Assembly: GCA_007674295.1 (NCBI GenBank)
Contig: CM017460.1
Coordinates: 62,001 to 126,000, forward strand
Length of the DNA stretch: 64,000 nt
Source: Antonospora locustae
Lineage: Eukaryota; Microsporidia
Direction of reading: 5' to 3'
This document shows, one piece after another, positions 13,201 through 26,151 of the stretch (position 1 is its first letter; every line of letters starts with the position of its first letter). The translations under genes were made by a program, and so were the position numbers. Under the pieces are notes generated by a model that worked only from the letters and a program-made list of their open reading frames with translations, did not search any database and was not told the DNA's origin.

Positions 13201-15539
13201 TAATCTTTATTTTGTATTTTGTATAATATTGATTATAAAATAATATTAGACATTACTTGTGCTATTTTATTTATATTATTTTGTAGGTATATTTATTTTT
13301 ATTAAAACACATGGATTTAAGCAATACTCAACAATAATCTGATTCTTTTACAAGTTTTTGTTTTTGGAAGACTTCACAAAAAACATTACATTATTATTAC
13401 CATTAATTAACTAATTACAACATGTTTAAATATCATTAATAATTGCTATTTGTATTATCGTAGTAACACACATATTGTAACATATAGCATCATATTATAA
13501 CTAATTAATTATATACACTATATATTTATAACTGACTTACTTTATTAGTAATGCATAATATAAATATATTGTATTCATCTATTTTTTAAAATATGTTCGT
13601 TCATATTCCTAATTTCATACAATTTAAAGCAAATTTAATATAAACATATAATTTAAGTAAAACTCTTTATGCTTTTAATATATAGTTTATTCATGTTTAT
13701 CCATTTTTGCCTATTTTACTGTGTTAAATGTTTCTCTTTACATTTTACATAAATTTGTACACAATTTTTAAGTATATAAACAGAAATAAATTTTTTAATA
13801 TGCTTGTAATAACGCAACATATTCCTTTATGTGTAATTAACTATTAATTTTGAAATTTATTTGTTTTTTTTTGAAATTTATTTATTAAATTATGATTGAA
13901 AATAGTAATTGTTTTTAATATTTTAATATATGAAACTATTTTTGACATTATAAACGGTTTATATAGTTAAAATTAAAAATAACAAGATACATAAAAAGTT
14001 TTTTTACAAATCATATTATAAATATATGGTATTTATTTAAATTATTCTATTTTACTCCTCATTTTATTATTATTACTATTTATCATTCGTTTTACGTAAA
14101 AAACATTATACAAGATTTCTTTAAATTTTTTAACTATATTTTTTAACACAGTGGAACTACATGATATAAATATATGCATCTACAAACTTTTTATACTCTA
14201 CAAACTTATTCTTAAATTAATAAGTGTTTTCTATAAATTTGTTGTTTACATGTATAAAAATAAATTTTAATATTGTTACAACTTTTATATCTTATTTTTA
14301 AGAAATTATTTATGTACATGTTGCTTATTGTTAGGACTTTTTATCATAATTATTACTTAAAAATTGTGACCAAATTCACCATAATATTAACCTAATAATA
14401 CTTTCAAAATAATTTTCTCAACATTTTTTAGTAGCTATTATAGATAAACTTATTAATTAGTTTTTATTATATTTACAATTTAACTTTGTAGCAATATTTT
14501 TTACTAGTAGCTTTTACTTTTATATTATAATATGTTATTTCGAAGATTAGACATATTTTTCACATTTGGTGTTTTGATTAAGTAAATTGTTTAAATAAAC
14601 TATGTTACGGTAAATAATGTTTAATCATTCTTTTTATAAAAACTTTATAAACATTAATATAGCGATTTATGCTCATTTTTATCATTTTATTTATAATTGA
14701 CATTTGACATTTTATTGATTGATTTAATTGGGAAAATCTTTGTCAATATAAGCTTCACTATTGTATCAGCTAATATAATTTTCTTGAGAGACATAATAAA
14801 TTTCATAAAATTTTTGTTCACTCTCTAATGTTGTCAATATATTCCTAATAATGAACTTCTTAGATTTAGAAGCTCATTTTCAAAATAGTTTTATATACAA
14901 TCTAATTTAATTCTTATAGACAAAATGACTTTTTTATTATATATTAAGTCACAGAATCGTTATTATTTTGTCAAAAATATAATATAAATTAAATATATCT
15001 GGGACTTATATTTTGCAGAATATTGTTAAGGTTTGCAATATTAACTTAACTTATCCTAATGAATACCTTTAATTTTTCACTAAAGATTTCATTATTTAAG
15101 CAAACAATATTATAATTGCATCGAGTTTATTGTAGAAAAATTTCTGCAAATCTAATAACTCATATTATAATTGATATACGATTTATTAATACACTTTCTT
15201 ATCATCTCTCTAGTACCTACATGATAATCTTATATCTATTGTAATAAAGCTATGTTGTATTTTTACATAGTTTTAATCGCGTAATATAAACAAAAATATC
15301 ATAAAATTTTTCAAGATTATCTGATTCTTACGTATTAATCAACATTTTTTCAAATACGTATCACATTATACAACATTGAGGCCCTCAATAAAAACAATAC
15401 ATTATTATATTCACTACTAACTAATTAAATTATACATTAACTTCTTGTATTAAATATTATGTTTGTAAATGTCAATCAATTAATTTATGTTTTTATTATA
15501 ACATTTTTGTTAGCAAAATATCTTAACTAGGAAATTGTG

Positions 15540-15690
15540 AATAAAATATTCAACATGTGGTTACTTTCCATTATGCACTACGTAATTGAGTCCATAGAAG
15601 CTTTAAGTTTATAATTCTGCGCAGAATACTTGTTTTCTTTAAATATGAAGTATAATGTTGGTTGTTTTGAGTATTGCTGCTTGCAACTAT
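15540..15690 (+). pseudogene. LRR-like relic
   Basis: One frame reads MHYVIESIEALSL, a stop, then FCAEYLFSLNMK. The spacing of Leu/Ile and the IEALSL core fit a leucine-rich repeat. The frame is broken and embedded in A+T-rich DNA. Low confidence. Confidence 0.3.
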
Positions 15691-16530
15691 TTGATTGATG
15701 CATCATACATGGATAACACTCTGACAAATTTATTTATAAAAAATTAGACCGATTACAACCTATTATGTACATCAATTACTTTATTTTGTTCAAACAGAAA
15801 TGGTTTTTACTTTATGGTAAGATATACACAATGAATTTTACTAATTTTCTTATTATGCAACTTAACTATTATAGGTGACAGTTTTATTGACATTTTTAGA
15901 TTAGGGAACATTTATGGAGTGTGTTATTTTCGCAATCCAGCGTGTAACTATACTATTTTGATTCTCAAAGAAAAATTATGTTTAAGATTTATTTTTAAAA
16001 ATGTTTTGTGAATTCATTCATTATATATGCATTAAAATATAAACAGATGTTATAGAGATAATAAAAATTAATTATATTAAAAATGATTCTAAACCATATA
16101 ATTCTATCTGTTTTTAATTTTAAAAAAGTATATTTTAAAATATAATAGTTAATTTTATGATGTTTTTAACTTAACTATCTTATTAAATAAAGAATGTATT
16201 TGATTATCTTAAAAGCTAGTTTACGAAACAATTATATATATTTAATCAATATTTTGCTTAGTATACAGAATGAAGTTAAGTCTCTATTAATAATATTTTT
16301 AACTATGATTGATGTTTACTAATTGGTTAATTGTAATAACTAACTTATTGTAACAAGTAGTTTACAAATGAATTTTACTCAATTATGTAGTGTTATATTA
16401 TTATAATATACAGCTGTTATTAACATAAATAAATCTATTATTTTAACTATTTATTATAATTCCAGTAATTTCTTTAATTTACAATTTATGAGTTTACATT
16501 TTTAAAAGGTGTTTTAAAGAATTGAACAAT

Positions 16531-16616
16531 TATTACTAATAAATTTGTTCTATGTATAATATAAGTTATTTATTATTACTAATAAATTTGTTCTCTGTAC
16601 AATATAAGTTATTTAT
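16531..16616. repeat. 43-bp tandem duplication
   Basis: Two adjacent copies of a 43-base unit beginning TATTACTAATAAATTTG (16531-16573 and 16574-16616) differ at only two positions; a partial third copy follows. Because copies in decaying A+T-rich DNA would diverge quickly, this duplication is probably recent. Confidence 0.75.
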
Positions 16617-16772
16617 TATTATTACTAAAAATTATAGTTTAGAGTTTTACTTATAAATTATTAAAATTAGAAATAACAAATAGATGTTTTTGTTCAATTA
16701 GTATGAAACCCTTTCTATATATGTTTTCTATCTAGATCAACCTAATAATTTTATCATTCAGATCCTTTCTTT

Positions 16773-17096
16773 TCATGTAGAGCCTCTGGAAATCCTTTTT
16801 CGAAAAATCTCCATTGACTCACATATGTACAGGATCGCATCTTGGATACTGCGGCGGCGTCTAAAAAAAATGTTCTTAAACGTTATATTCAAAATCCATG
16901 TCTTTACGTAAACTGCAATTTGAAGCATAATCTTGCTTTCTATTGCAAAACACCAATGTCTCTTTATCATAGCATATTCCTGAATGAAGCATAAAGGCAA
17001 TTCCCACTTTTGTTTGTCAAATGTCGTAAGTTTGTCATACATGAAGTCATACTTCTGACAATTTTCAGGTTCAACGGTCAGAAGAGCATCTTTATG
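16773..17096 (-). pseudogene. decayed gene fragment, about 105 codons open
   Basis: The minus strand is open from just after a TAA near 17097 to 16773, with an internal ATG at 17042. The peptide looks coding (LTVEPENCQKYDFMYDKLTT, then FIQEYAMIKRHWCF) and ends with SIQDAILYICESMEIFRK, related to the scrap at 2.2 kb. A 9-base A run near 16862 may be a frameshift site. Candidates are an LRR-family gene or a transposase of the ISXO2/Merlin type common in microsporidia; the visible residues do not settle it. Flanking sequence to about 17.76 kb is also richer in G+C. Confidence 0.35.
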
Positions 17097-17246
17097 TTAA
17101 CCCTAGTGCAGCAGACACATGGTTAGATGCAACCAACTGATAAATTTTATGCAGCTTTCTTAAAATAAAATGTGAGTGCAGCTGTTACATTAAAAGACTA
17201 GTCAACAAAACCTGCTAACACAGAATCAATATTTTGACAAATCTAA

Positions 17247-17760
17247 TTGCTACCTTGTCATCTTAGCGTAGATAAAGATGACCCAAGTATTGTGAATGTT
17301 CTTGAATTCATTTCAATTATCCATGAGATCATGGATAAAGTAATTCCTAACCACCCTCAGTAATTTTTTGAAGCTGTATTTGGTTGCCAGAAGATGGTTT
17401 AAAGACTGCATAGCCTCATTATAACAACAGTTTAGCATACTGAAACATCTCATCTTACACTGAGATGCAAGATAATTGATACCCTCAGCCTTCTCAACAA
17501 TGAAAAATACGCTCTACTAGTTATTTATGGCATATTCTGTCGTGATGCAAGCAGAATTCTGTCTTTTCATGTGGATATATACATTACATACTTAAGCAAA
17601 GTTTAACAATAGAGAATGTTATCCACTTATTTGGTCCGAAGCTAGTAAAGTGTTGAGTACAAGACTTTTTTGGGTCATTCTGTATGGTATTTCTTTTTCG
17701 TTTTCTGAGAATGCACAGGTTTAAATCAGCCCTTCCAACAAAACAATATACCAAAAAGCA
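17247..17760 (+). pseudogene. broken coding remnant
   Basis: The plus strand reads DKDDPSIVNVLEFISIIHEI, then MDKVIPNHPQ and a stop, and in the same frame HTETSHLTLRCKIIDTLSLL further on. This is more protein-like than typical desert sequence but interrupted by several stops. It may belong to the same decayed element as 16773-17096, though on the opposite strand. No family identified. Confidence 0.25.
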
Positions 17761-20209
17761 ATATAATAAATTATTTATAGTAGAACAAGATTCTAAGAAG
17801 CGAATTAGAAATTGTGTTTCGTAAAAATCATTAAAAAGTAAATAAAAAGTTTTTGCCTAAAAATTTAATCAACTAAGGTGCAAATTACAAAGTATATTGG
17901 ACAGAAAGTTTTTTAATCCTTAATTTTCAATATAAAAATCATATCAATATATATAATTTTAAAAATATTTAATAAATTAAAAATAACTTATAATATAAAG
18001 TATAAACCTATTAACAACACTTAATAATAAACTATTATATAATAAATAGAATATTTTGAAGTAAATTGTGATTTTATTTAACCATTAAATATTTTGCATC
18101 TTTAACACTGAACATAAAAAGAATTAATATGGAAAACTTATAGTAAAAATTGAAAGATAAATGAAGAATAAATGAATACAAACATATATTACATGATACA
18201 AATATTTATGTCTTATAACTTATAGACATTCTTTAAAAGTAAGTAACATAAAAATACTTTTGTATTAAAAATGTTTATCTTTTTATATATTTAAATATTG
18301 TATTATGAATGTATTGTAACGATTTAAATCATTAAGATTTTTTTTATAAATCAAAATTATAATACAACAATCTGATAATTTTTTAGTTAATTATAGAGAA
18401 TTATAATATAATTAATTTTTTTTAATTATTACTAAAATATATTTTTGTTATGGTTTTATATAACTAATTTAAAGTTGTTTTTTTAATTTATATTAGATTA
18501 TATGGGTGGTTTTATTTTATTTATTAAATAAACTATCATCGATAATATATATAATTTGTTTTAGAGTTTTTTTTTATGTTAATTGAATAGTGTTATCTAC
18601 AGGTATATTTATTTAAATAAAAAATTGAATTATATATTTTAGTTTTGATATTATTGAAAAACTTCAGTATGATTTTATTTTATGCATTATATATTTAACA
18701 TATGTATTATGTTGTTATATTAAATAAATTTAATATGTAACATCATTTAGAAAGTGTTATCTACATATAATAAGTAAAAACATTCATTAAATATTTAGAA
18801 CAGAATTGTTTAAAGTGATGTAAAAATAAAAAACCAAATAACAACTTGTATTTTTTATATTACTTAACTTACAATATCTTATTTTATTTAATTAAACATT
18901 TCTTCTAATTTATGTTTAAACAAGCTATTAATTTTTTTATTTTATAATAATATATTTCTAAATTTATCTAAAAATTCATTCGAATAAAAGCTAAAAAACA
19001 TTAGAAGAATTCTTTATTTCTACGTTTCTTACATAATAGTTTTATTAAATTGTCTTTCTTAGATATGACTGATATGTTATAATTATAGAAAAATCATATA
19101 CCATCATATATTTAATAATAAATATTTTATGGAAATTTCATTGCTAGTTTTGTTATACTGACATATAAATATATTCTTAATTACTATGATTAAGTCTATG
19201 TTCTTCCTAATCATAAACATATCTTCATGTGTTTCGACTTTAATATGTTTTTATAAATGAAGAAGATTATTAAAAATTATTTATGAACAGCCTTATTAAT
19301 AATACATCTATATCAGGGAGAACCTTTTAAATTTCCCTAATCGTTTGTTGTACATTATGTATATTTTGCACTTAGTTCGCGGAAATCTTATATGAAGGCT
19401 TTTTCTTGGGGTACCTCTGTTCTTTAGGGAATTATTGCGCACATGATGACAGCTGTTGCCACAAATGTGTGCATCGGATCAGCTGCATCTTGTTTCTCTC
19501 TTAATTCTATCAAGTTACTAAAAAATATGCATACTTTTTTAATTAACTAATACTGTGCAGAAGATATCATTTTGTAAAAATTTTTGTTGTTAGGAGGGAC
19601 TATAATAATATTAATTTATACATGTAAAAATTAACATAAAATTCTTTAATAAGATATATAAGTTTTGAGAAAATGGACAGGGATGTATTTGAACTATTAT
19701 CCATCATCTAAACAATCTTTTGTTTTAAAAGAACTTGTTGTTCATGCTCCCTAAAATAATTAAATATAAATTAAAGTTCTTTTTGATAAGAATATTATTT
19801 AATAATATTTTAAGTACTTAAACTAAAATATATTTTATTATATGCAAAATAGTATAGAACCAATAATTATTAAATTAGCTACTATGTCATATTCAAAGTA
19901 TCAAGAACAGTCTCCTACAGGTTATTTTAAACTAATCATTAGACCTATAAAAAAGTTCTTTCAAAATGAACCTATAAAAAACATTAATAATCATTATCTG
20001 TTACTTAAATTCTATGGTTTTACTTTTTATATTAATATGGTTTACAATAAAACAATAATTTTATTTATACATATTTTTACGGTTATTTTGAATGTAAGTT
20101 AACTAAACTATAATTGCTATATACAAATATTGTAATTATACTAATAAAAGTGCAACTGCACATGATGAATCACAAACTGCTAGGACATTTGGTAAAGTTC
20201 TTTTGTAAC

Positions 20210-20265
20210 TTGAATAAAGTTGTTGATAAAAAAATATTGTAATTTTTAGCAACAACTTTATTCAA
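20210..20265. repeat. 16-bp perfect inverted repeat with 24-nt spacer
   Basis: TTGAATAAAGTTGTTG at 20210-20225 is exactly inverted at 20250-20265. Both arms read LNKVV outward-in, so two copies of the desert motif face each other tail to tail. This could be converging gene relics or converging 3'-end signals (AATAAA). A transcript would form a stable A+T-rich hairpin. Confidence 0.6.
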
Positions 20266-23200
20266 ATTATCCAAATCTGCATAATAAAAACCCTATATTA
20301 TAGAACTTTTATGGTTTTTAGTTAAGCATACAACAGATCATCATCAAATATGCTATAAATATTATAATAACATTTTGTAAGCTAGTAAATCTACCTGCAT
20401 GGAGAAGTTGTTTATAATGTGCACTAATTTGTTTCTAATAATCATATTACTTACTATTTATTATTTTAATTAGTCCTAACCTTGTTACAGTCTAATACTT
20501 TTCTAGCATAAATGTATGATATATTATAATAACTTAAATTATAAAACATTTAAATTCTTACAAAGAATCAGAATATTGTTTATTTATACAAAATACAAAC
20601 ATAAGTAATTGCATTGCAATCATTGTTAAGAATTTATTAAGTTATATATTAGAATAATATAATGGGTTATATATATTTAATTATTTTAATAAAATCATTA
20701 ATTTAATAAATTAATATATAATTTAATAACTTATCAAATCTACTTTTTTGATAATATTATTTCTTTTTATTTTGTAAAATAATTACTATAAATGTTTATA
20801 ATATGGTTAGGAGTGATGACAATATATAGAATATGTTGTTATTTTTTTAAGTATTATACTTTCCACTTTATGAGATTTTACTTGTGAATTATTTTTATAA
20901 TTTTTATCATTATTATTCTTTGTAACTTATTCTTTTTATTCATTCATAATTTATAATAGTTAACTTTATATATATTAAATAAAAAATGTGTTTAAAAAAT
21001 ATATTTTGTATGTGATAATTTATTTATAAAGATATGTTTTAGTATCACCATATTTTCTTGAAAAATAGTTGGAAAATGATAGTTTATAACATTAGAGGGT
21101 ATATAAATCTTACCAGTTTATCTAAAATTTCTTAGTGATACATTTTACTCCTGCAATGACACATCAGTAATTCAAAGAGTATGTTTTGCGATATAACTTA
21201 TATTTAAAAAATTGTACTCGTATAATTAAAGCCATGTATTTGTGGATTTTAAGATTTCTTTTGTTTAAATTTAAAATAAATGTATATATTACAAAAATTA
21301 TATTAAACTATTTAAGCTATCTGGACTTAAAATTAATGAAATATAAAATAATATTTAATTTATATTTTCAAATGCAATTTGTTATGATTTTGTATTTTAG
21401 TTATTAGCATTATTAGTTTAGTAAATATAAAACCTTATTAAAAATTATAGAAATAAAAATACTTTTATTATTTACAAATAGTACATAATTAACTGCTTTA
21501 AATATACTTTTACACTTAGTTAACCAAAATATATAATAAGTAACAAAACTTGTCATAAAAACTATTGTTATAAAAATAAATGTAATAAATTATAACTTTT
21601 CAAACTTTGGTAACTTTTACATAATAATTAAGAGGATTTGTTCATAATAGAAAAAATTATTAAATTATGTGTAATTTCATTATTTTCAACATGTAGTTTT
21701 TGTGTTATTAAAATTTTATTTGATTAAATCAGAATATAATGTTGTTATAATTAAAAAATAAGGTACTATATATTCACATAGTAATAATAGGAAACTTTCT
21801 AAATATACTTCTTATAGTATATTTAATAAAATTTATAGATTTTTAAATAGAATAACTTTTTATTACAGTGTATTTTGTTATTTTGCGCTGATTTTTAGTA
21901 ACATATGTCTATGTCTCTTATTTGATGATCGCATTGTAAATATTACAATACAATAATATTGTCATTTCTTTCAAAAAATTATTCTTAAAATACAATTCAT
22001 TATAAATTATCTTGAATTCTTTTAAAATACAAAAGTAATAATTTTTTAATTGCCATTACATAAACCTTACATAATGCATTATTTTTTGACATATATATTT
22101 AACCTTAAAAATCTACAACTAAAATTTTTAGAAAATTTAAATAATATATAAAAATACATCTTTAGTATGCATTAGTATTACTTAAGATACTTTTAAACTG
22201 CTTTTATTAATTTTATGCATAAAAAAGTAATAAACATGTTCTATTTTAAAAATTATTGACCTAATAATGCTAAAAAATAGATACAATAATAATTATATTA
22301 CATACACTGTGTATAAAATTTACATTATTTTTGAAATAATATGATAAATAACATTTCAAAAAATAGTTTAGAGAAGAAAATCCTTGTAATGAAAGTTAAG
22401 TGATAATCATATTACTATTACCTTGAATCTGATTAAGTGTATGCGTATAAACAAAGATAAAAGTAATTTTAAAAATTAGAAATTGTTAATATTAATAAAT
22501 CCTCTTAATATAAAAATTATTCAAAGTACTCAATTAATAAACAAAACATAAGTAATAACTTATCTACTTTTTAAAAAATAAAAATTTGTATAAACTAAAT
22601 ATATAAAGAATTATAATATATGTTTCTAATATGTGTATGTTGCATTTTATAATGTGAAACAGATAAATAAGTATAAAATGATATGAATATGAGAAGACCA
22701 TTTTTAATACATTACTAATGTTAAAATTAAAAAATATATGTGATATTTATTTTAGAAATATTTTCAAACCTCAAAATTATTTAATGTTTTAGTTCCTATA
22801 TTTTCATAATGCTTACATTGTAATTAGGAAAATTATTATTAGTAGCCTTAATAACGTATTTTTTTACATCTTACTGAATTTAAAGTTTTATTATTATCTA
22901 TATATATTTTTTGATAAAATCTGTTTAAGTTTGTTAGAACAAGTAGGCTATTACAGATAGGCTAAATACGAATATGGTGAGGGTTATTGTACCTTATACT
23001 TGAAATGGTCTCCTGATAATGTTTTTCAATTAGGCATATCGAGAAAGTTTCTTCTAAATAAATGAAATGCTTGTTAGTGTTTCTCCTAATTTTTTTAAAT
23101 AAAAATATAATTAAAAAAATTACTTGTATTTTTTTGTTCTAATGGTTTTATTGATAAATTTCTACGTTAGAAATCCAGGACAAAATATCTCGATTGATTG

Positions 23201-24109
23201 TGACATATTGTGTACTTGCATTCAAGTTCGTGAAAAGTTTATTGACTTTATTATTTAAAGAGTTATTTAAAATATTAAAACTAAAAGCATATTTTCTTAA
23301 TGTTAATTATATGGATGTGCTTGAAAATTCTATTTATAACATTTCGGTATAATTTGTTTATTTTCAATCTAGAATAAGTGTGATTCATTAGGGCTGAATA
23401 TATGTATATAAAAACTACAGGAAATTGTATATAACATAATAAGCCTCAAATAAAAATAGTTTAAGTTAAGAAAATAAACTAATATCTACTATTGTATACG
23501 TTTATTTTGCAAATTTGGGCTAATATATAATAGTTATAGGTTACTTCAGATATTAGTGTGTTTTTACACCACATATTTATGTGAGACACCTTGAGCAAAT
23601 TATCTTGAATTTTACATTTTATTCAAAATAAGGTATTGGTAAAAATACAAAATAATAGAATCGATAATCCAAATCGTGTATTTTTATATCTTTTTTCTCT
23701 ATTATATTTTATATTACTATCATATTAATATTGTATATAGTTTAACTTGTAATAATATATATTACAGAAGATTACTTAATAAACCACGACATTGTACATA
23801 TTATATATTTATAAAATTTTTAATACAGATAATTAAATTAAATAGGGTATATATAGTATGAAAGGTTTAACTAATAATGAAAGTTAATACTAACTAATAT
23901 TTTTGTAATTTAATTTTACTTAACCCTTATTTACCAAATTATAAATAGAACACTGCAAAACTATAAAAAAAAAACAGAATTTACTTTAAATAAATTACAA
24001 GAAAGCATGCATAGTTCTATATAGTCAGTAAATATGATTTGTACTTTTAATTCTTGTCAAGTTTTTGTTTATGCAAAAATAAGATCATGCAAATAGTGAA
24101 TGCTATTCA

Positions 24110-24345
24110 TTTTTTAACAGCCGCCTACAATCTTTGCCAACAAACATCGAGAAGCAAGCCGATAGCTTATAATAAATAATTATTTAAAGTATTCTTCGTA
24201 AGCAATAATATAAATTGAGGTTACTCAACAAGCTACACAATCTCAAATACGCAACCTAAGAAGAAGGATCGAGCATCTTAACCATGAGATTCAAAAGTCT
24301 GGTGTATTTTTAATTGACATGGCAAAGCATAAAAATATGCTTTTA
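24110..24345 (+). pseudogene. decayed coding remnant near desert edge
   Basis: Moderately G+C-rich patch. One frame reads ATQSQIRNLRRRIEHLNHEI followed by QKSGVFLIDMAKHKNML, a charged helical or LRR-like string, then a stop. No start codon or complete domain. It lies about 600 bases before the compositional switch into the gene block. Confidence 0.3.
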
Positions 24346-24952
24346 CAATAAATTAGACATAGGGTTAGAGATGTGATGCAAATATGTGGAATGTTTGTTA
24401 TATTTAAAACCCTATGTTATATCTATTTTTAGCTATCTGAATAGTATCTATAAAAGTATAAATAATAAAATGATGAACATATTGTTTTGTTATTTGTTTT
24501 CCTTTTAACCGAATAAATATAAAAAACAAGGCGTAACTTTCAGTTTATTTCTTGTTTTGACATTAAATTTAAAAAACATATTCATCCCTAGAGAACTACA
24601 ATAAAAATATAAATTCTTAATGAGGAGGACTTCTTCACACCCCCTCTTTTTACTACTAAAATACAATAAAACACATGTTACAATTTGCTAGTCTAGACCC
24701 TAACCCTTGCAAACGTGAATGAACGAGCATTTAACCCAACCCTACTTGGTTTAGTTAAAATACATGTCATACTTTACGCTTTCTCCTTGTAGAACAAAAA
24801 GATCTATGTTAAACTCGCCTGCATTCATCTTTTTACTTTACATTCAAAAATGATCACCATTATATTTAACAGAGAAGAATAAAAATAAGAGAGAAGAGAG
24901 CCTTCATTTATTTATAATCACTCATACAGAAAACCTTATTTTTATCGCTTTA

Positions 24953-25354
24953 TTACTTTTGAGCCCTCTTCTCGGCCTTTTTCAAATGTCTACGCAAAGT
25001 ACCAAATATCTTTGCTTTTTCCTTTCTTTCCTTCTTTCTCACTCTTCTTGCCTTCTTCTTTCTCACTTCCTCCCCGGTCTTCCTTTTCACAACAAAGTCT
25101 CTTTCAATCTCTCGTAACATCTCTGGGCTCTCGTAAATTCTCACTTTGCATTTTGTCTGGTGCGTTCCAAACCTTGTAGAACACCCACTCACAATAATTA
25201 ACTCTTTTCTCACCTTGAAAAGAGAACTTATCTGTGAACAGATATCTTCCTTAGATGGGGTTCTTGACTTTGGATGAGAAATGCTCAGTACAACCTCCCT
25301 GCGCTGAAGAGGACGGTTCTCTCGCATCATGCAGATTTGCGTTTCAAGCGACAT
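24953..25354 (-). CDS. RPS24: 40S ribosomal protein eS24
   Basis: Small-subunit ribosomal protein of 133 residues, the usual length. Family features in order: a short N-terminal strand, the NRPLQRREVVLSI segment, the ISHPKSRTPSKEDI helix start, the VSGCSTRFGTHQTKCKVRIY strand pair (equivalent to FGFRTHFGGGKTTGF), then a very basic Lys/Arg tail. The ATG at 25354 is preferred over an upstream TTG because it is the first ATG and has CCC a few bases upstream (ggCCCttaccATG). It is the last gene of a five-gene minus-strand block, 26 bases after the next gene. The extra Lys/Arg in the tail is common in microsporidian versions. Confidence 0.9.
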   Translation of the reverse strand: MSLETQICMMRENRPLQRREVVLSISHPKSRTPSKEDICSQISSLFKVRKELIIVSGCSTRFGTHQTKCKVRIYESPEMLREIERDFVVKRKTGEEVRKKKARRVRKKERKEKAKIFGTLRRHLKKAEKRAQK

Positions 25355-25380
25355 GGTAAGGGCCAAATTTTTTTTCTCAG

Positions 25381-25674
25381 TCAGCCGTAGAAGCGCTTCA
25401 TAAATTCCCTGTCACCACCATCATCAACCCTCTCACTTCCTTTCTCTGCCATTTCAAAATACTTTGCTAACCCTCGAAGACATTCTACATCCTCTCCTCT
25501 CAGATCATTTATAAGCTTTCCCCGAGCTATACGCAGAGCATGGAAGATGTACCGATTTTCAGCTTCATACCGTAACGCTTCGATAAGTGTTTCCGGTCGT
25601 CTCTTCTCTGCAATTTTCGCTTCAATTTGAGACAACATATCATTAATCATAGAAATCACATTTTCTCTTGCCAT
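25381..25674 (-). CDS. hypothetical 97-residue helical protein
   Basis: ATG 25674 (upstream CACCCTCTG fits the CCC signal) gives 97 residues, all helix-forming: MARENVISMINDMLSQIEAK, then TLIEALRYEAENRYIFHALR, and an acidic stretch before a basic FMKRFYG end. No transmembrane or signal segment. It sits in tight same-strand order between Sm D2 (32-base gap) and eS24 (26-base gap), which supports a real gene. Size and character would fit a small subunit of a nuclear complex, but no family is recognised. Confidence 0.6.
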   Translation of the reverse strand: MARENVISMINDMLSQIEAKIAEKRRPETLIEALRYEAENRYIFHALRIARGKLINDLRGEDVECLRGLAKYFEMAEKGSERVDDGGDREFMKRFYG

Positions 25675-25706
25675 AATTTCAACAGAGGGTGCTCGAAGAA
25701 GCAAAA

Positions 25707-26018
25707 TCACATCAAAACAACTACAACCACATTATCCCCACGCAAAAACATCTTTCCAAGCTTTCTTTCCTTGGATTGGTTTCTACTTCCCGCTTCTTTA
25801 TAAATCTCAACAGCTCTTTCAAGCACCATGTTCATGTGCTTGTCGTACGCAACAACCCCCGCAACTATCTTTCTGTTGCTCCGGAGATTGATAAAAACCT
25901 CCCTTTTCTGCTTTACTGCTTCATTTAGAAGCGAAAGAGGACCCTCACAATGATGCTTCCTCTCGTACTCACGTATTTCGTAGTTTGACAGAAGGTCATT
26001 GTATTTATGTTTGAACAT
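25707..26018 (-). CDS. SMD2: small nuclear ribonucleoprotein Sm D2
   Basis: One of the seven Sm core proteins that ring spliceosomal snRNAs. The 103-residue frame shows the GPLSLLNEAVK helix, then Sm1 (VFINLRSNRKIVAGVVAYDK followed by HMNMVLE) and Sm2 (KMFLRGDNVVVVVL), including the RGD-type KMFLRGD motif of Sm D2. CCCC lies two bases before the ATG. Its presence shows that this organism retains a spliceosome, which matters for the two genes here that lack an obvious ATG. Confidence 0.9.
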   Translation of the reverse strand: MFKHKYNDLLSNYEIREYERKHHCEGPLSLLNEAVKQKREVFINLRSNRKIVAGVVAYDKHMNMVLERAVEIYKEAGSRNQSKERKLGKMFLRGDNVVVVVLM

Positions 26019-26151
26019 CTGGGGCGGCCTTCTTTATCATCACACTTTGTTTTATATTGCAAGCAGATGATGTTGTGAATTGAACTTCATTTTTATATTC
26101 AGACACTGGCAAAAAAGAGCAATTAGTTTAATTAAATTGGTTTGAATATCA

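Larger units (their letters stand above)
6996..24600. other. A+T-rich gene-poor desert, main part
   Basis: About 17.6 kb with no recognisable intact gene. Open frames of 60-97 codons (for example 8979-9272, 19842-20102, 21186-21407) translate to Ile/Asn/Lys/Phe/Tyr-rich strings expected by chance in such DNA. Slightly G+C-richer patches with decayed coding character lie near 9.46-9.55, 11.04-11.2, 12.45-12.65, 12.79-12.91, 13.05-13.2, 15.54-15.72, 16.77-17.76, 19.3-19.5 and 24.1-24.35 kb. A (TA)n run lies near 12983. The region resembles a graveyard of gene-family or mobile-element copies that have drifted to extreme A+T. Confidence 0.75.

Noticed and set aside
16773..17096. Assignment as a Merlin/ISXO2 transposase
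   Set aside because: Only a loose resemblance (aromatic and Cys spacing); the DDE-type catalytic residues cannot be seen, so it is listed as an unassigned relic.
19842..20102. 86-codon plus-strand ORF
   Set aside because: Composition follows the local A+T bias; no CCC signal, no motif.
1..24600. CRISPR array or prokaryotic insertion
   Set aside because: No regularly spaced repeats, no bacterial gene signals; the window is eukaryotic in content.
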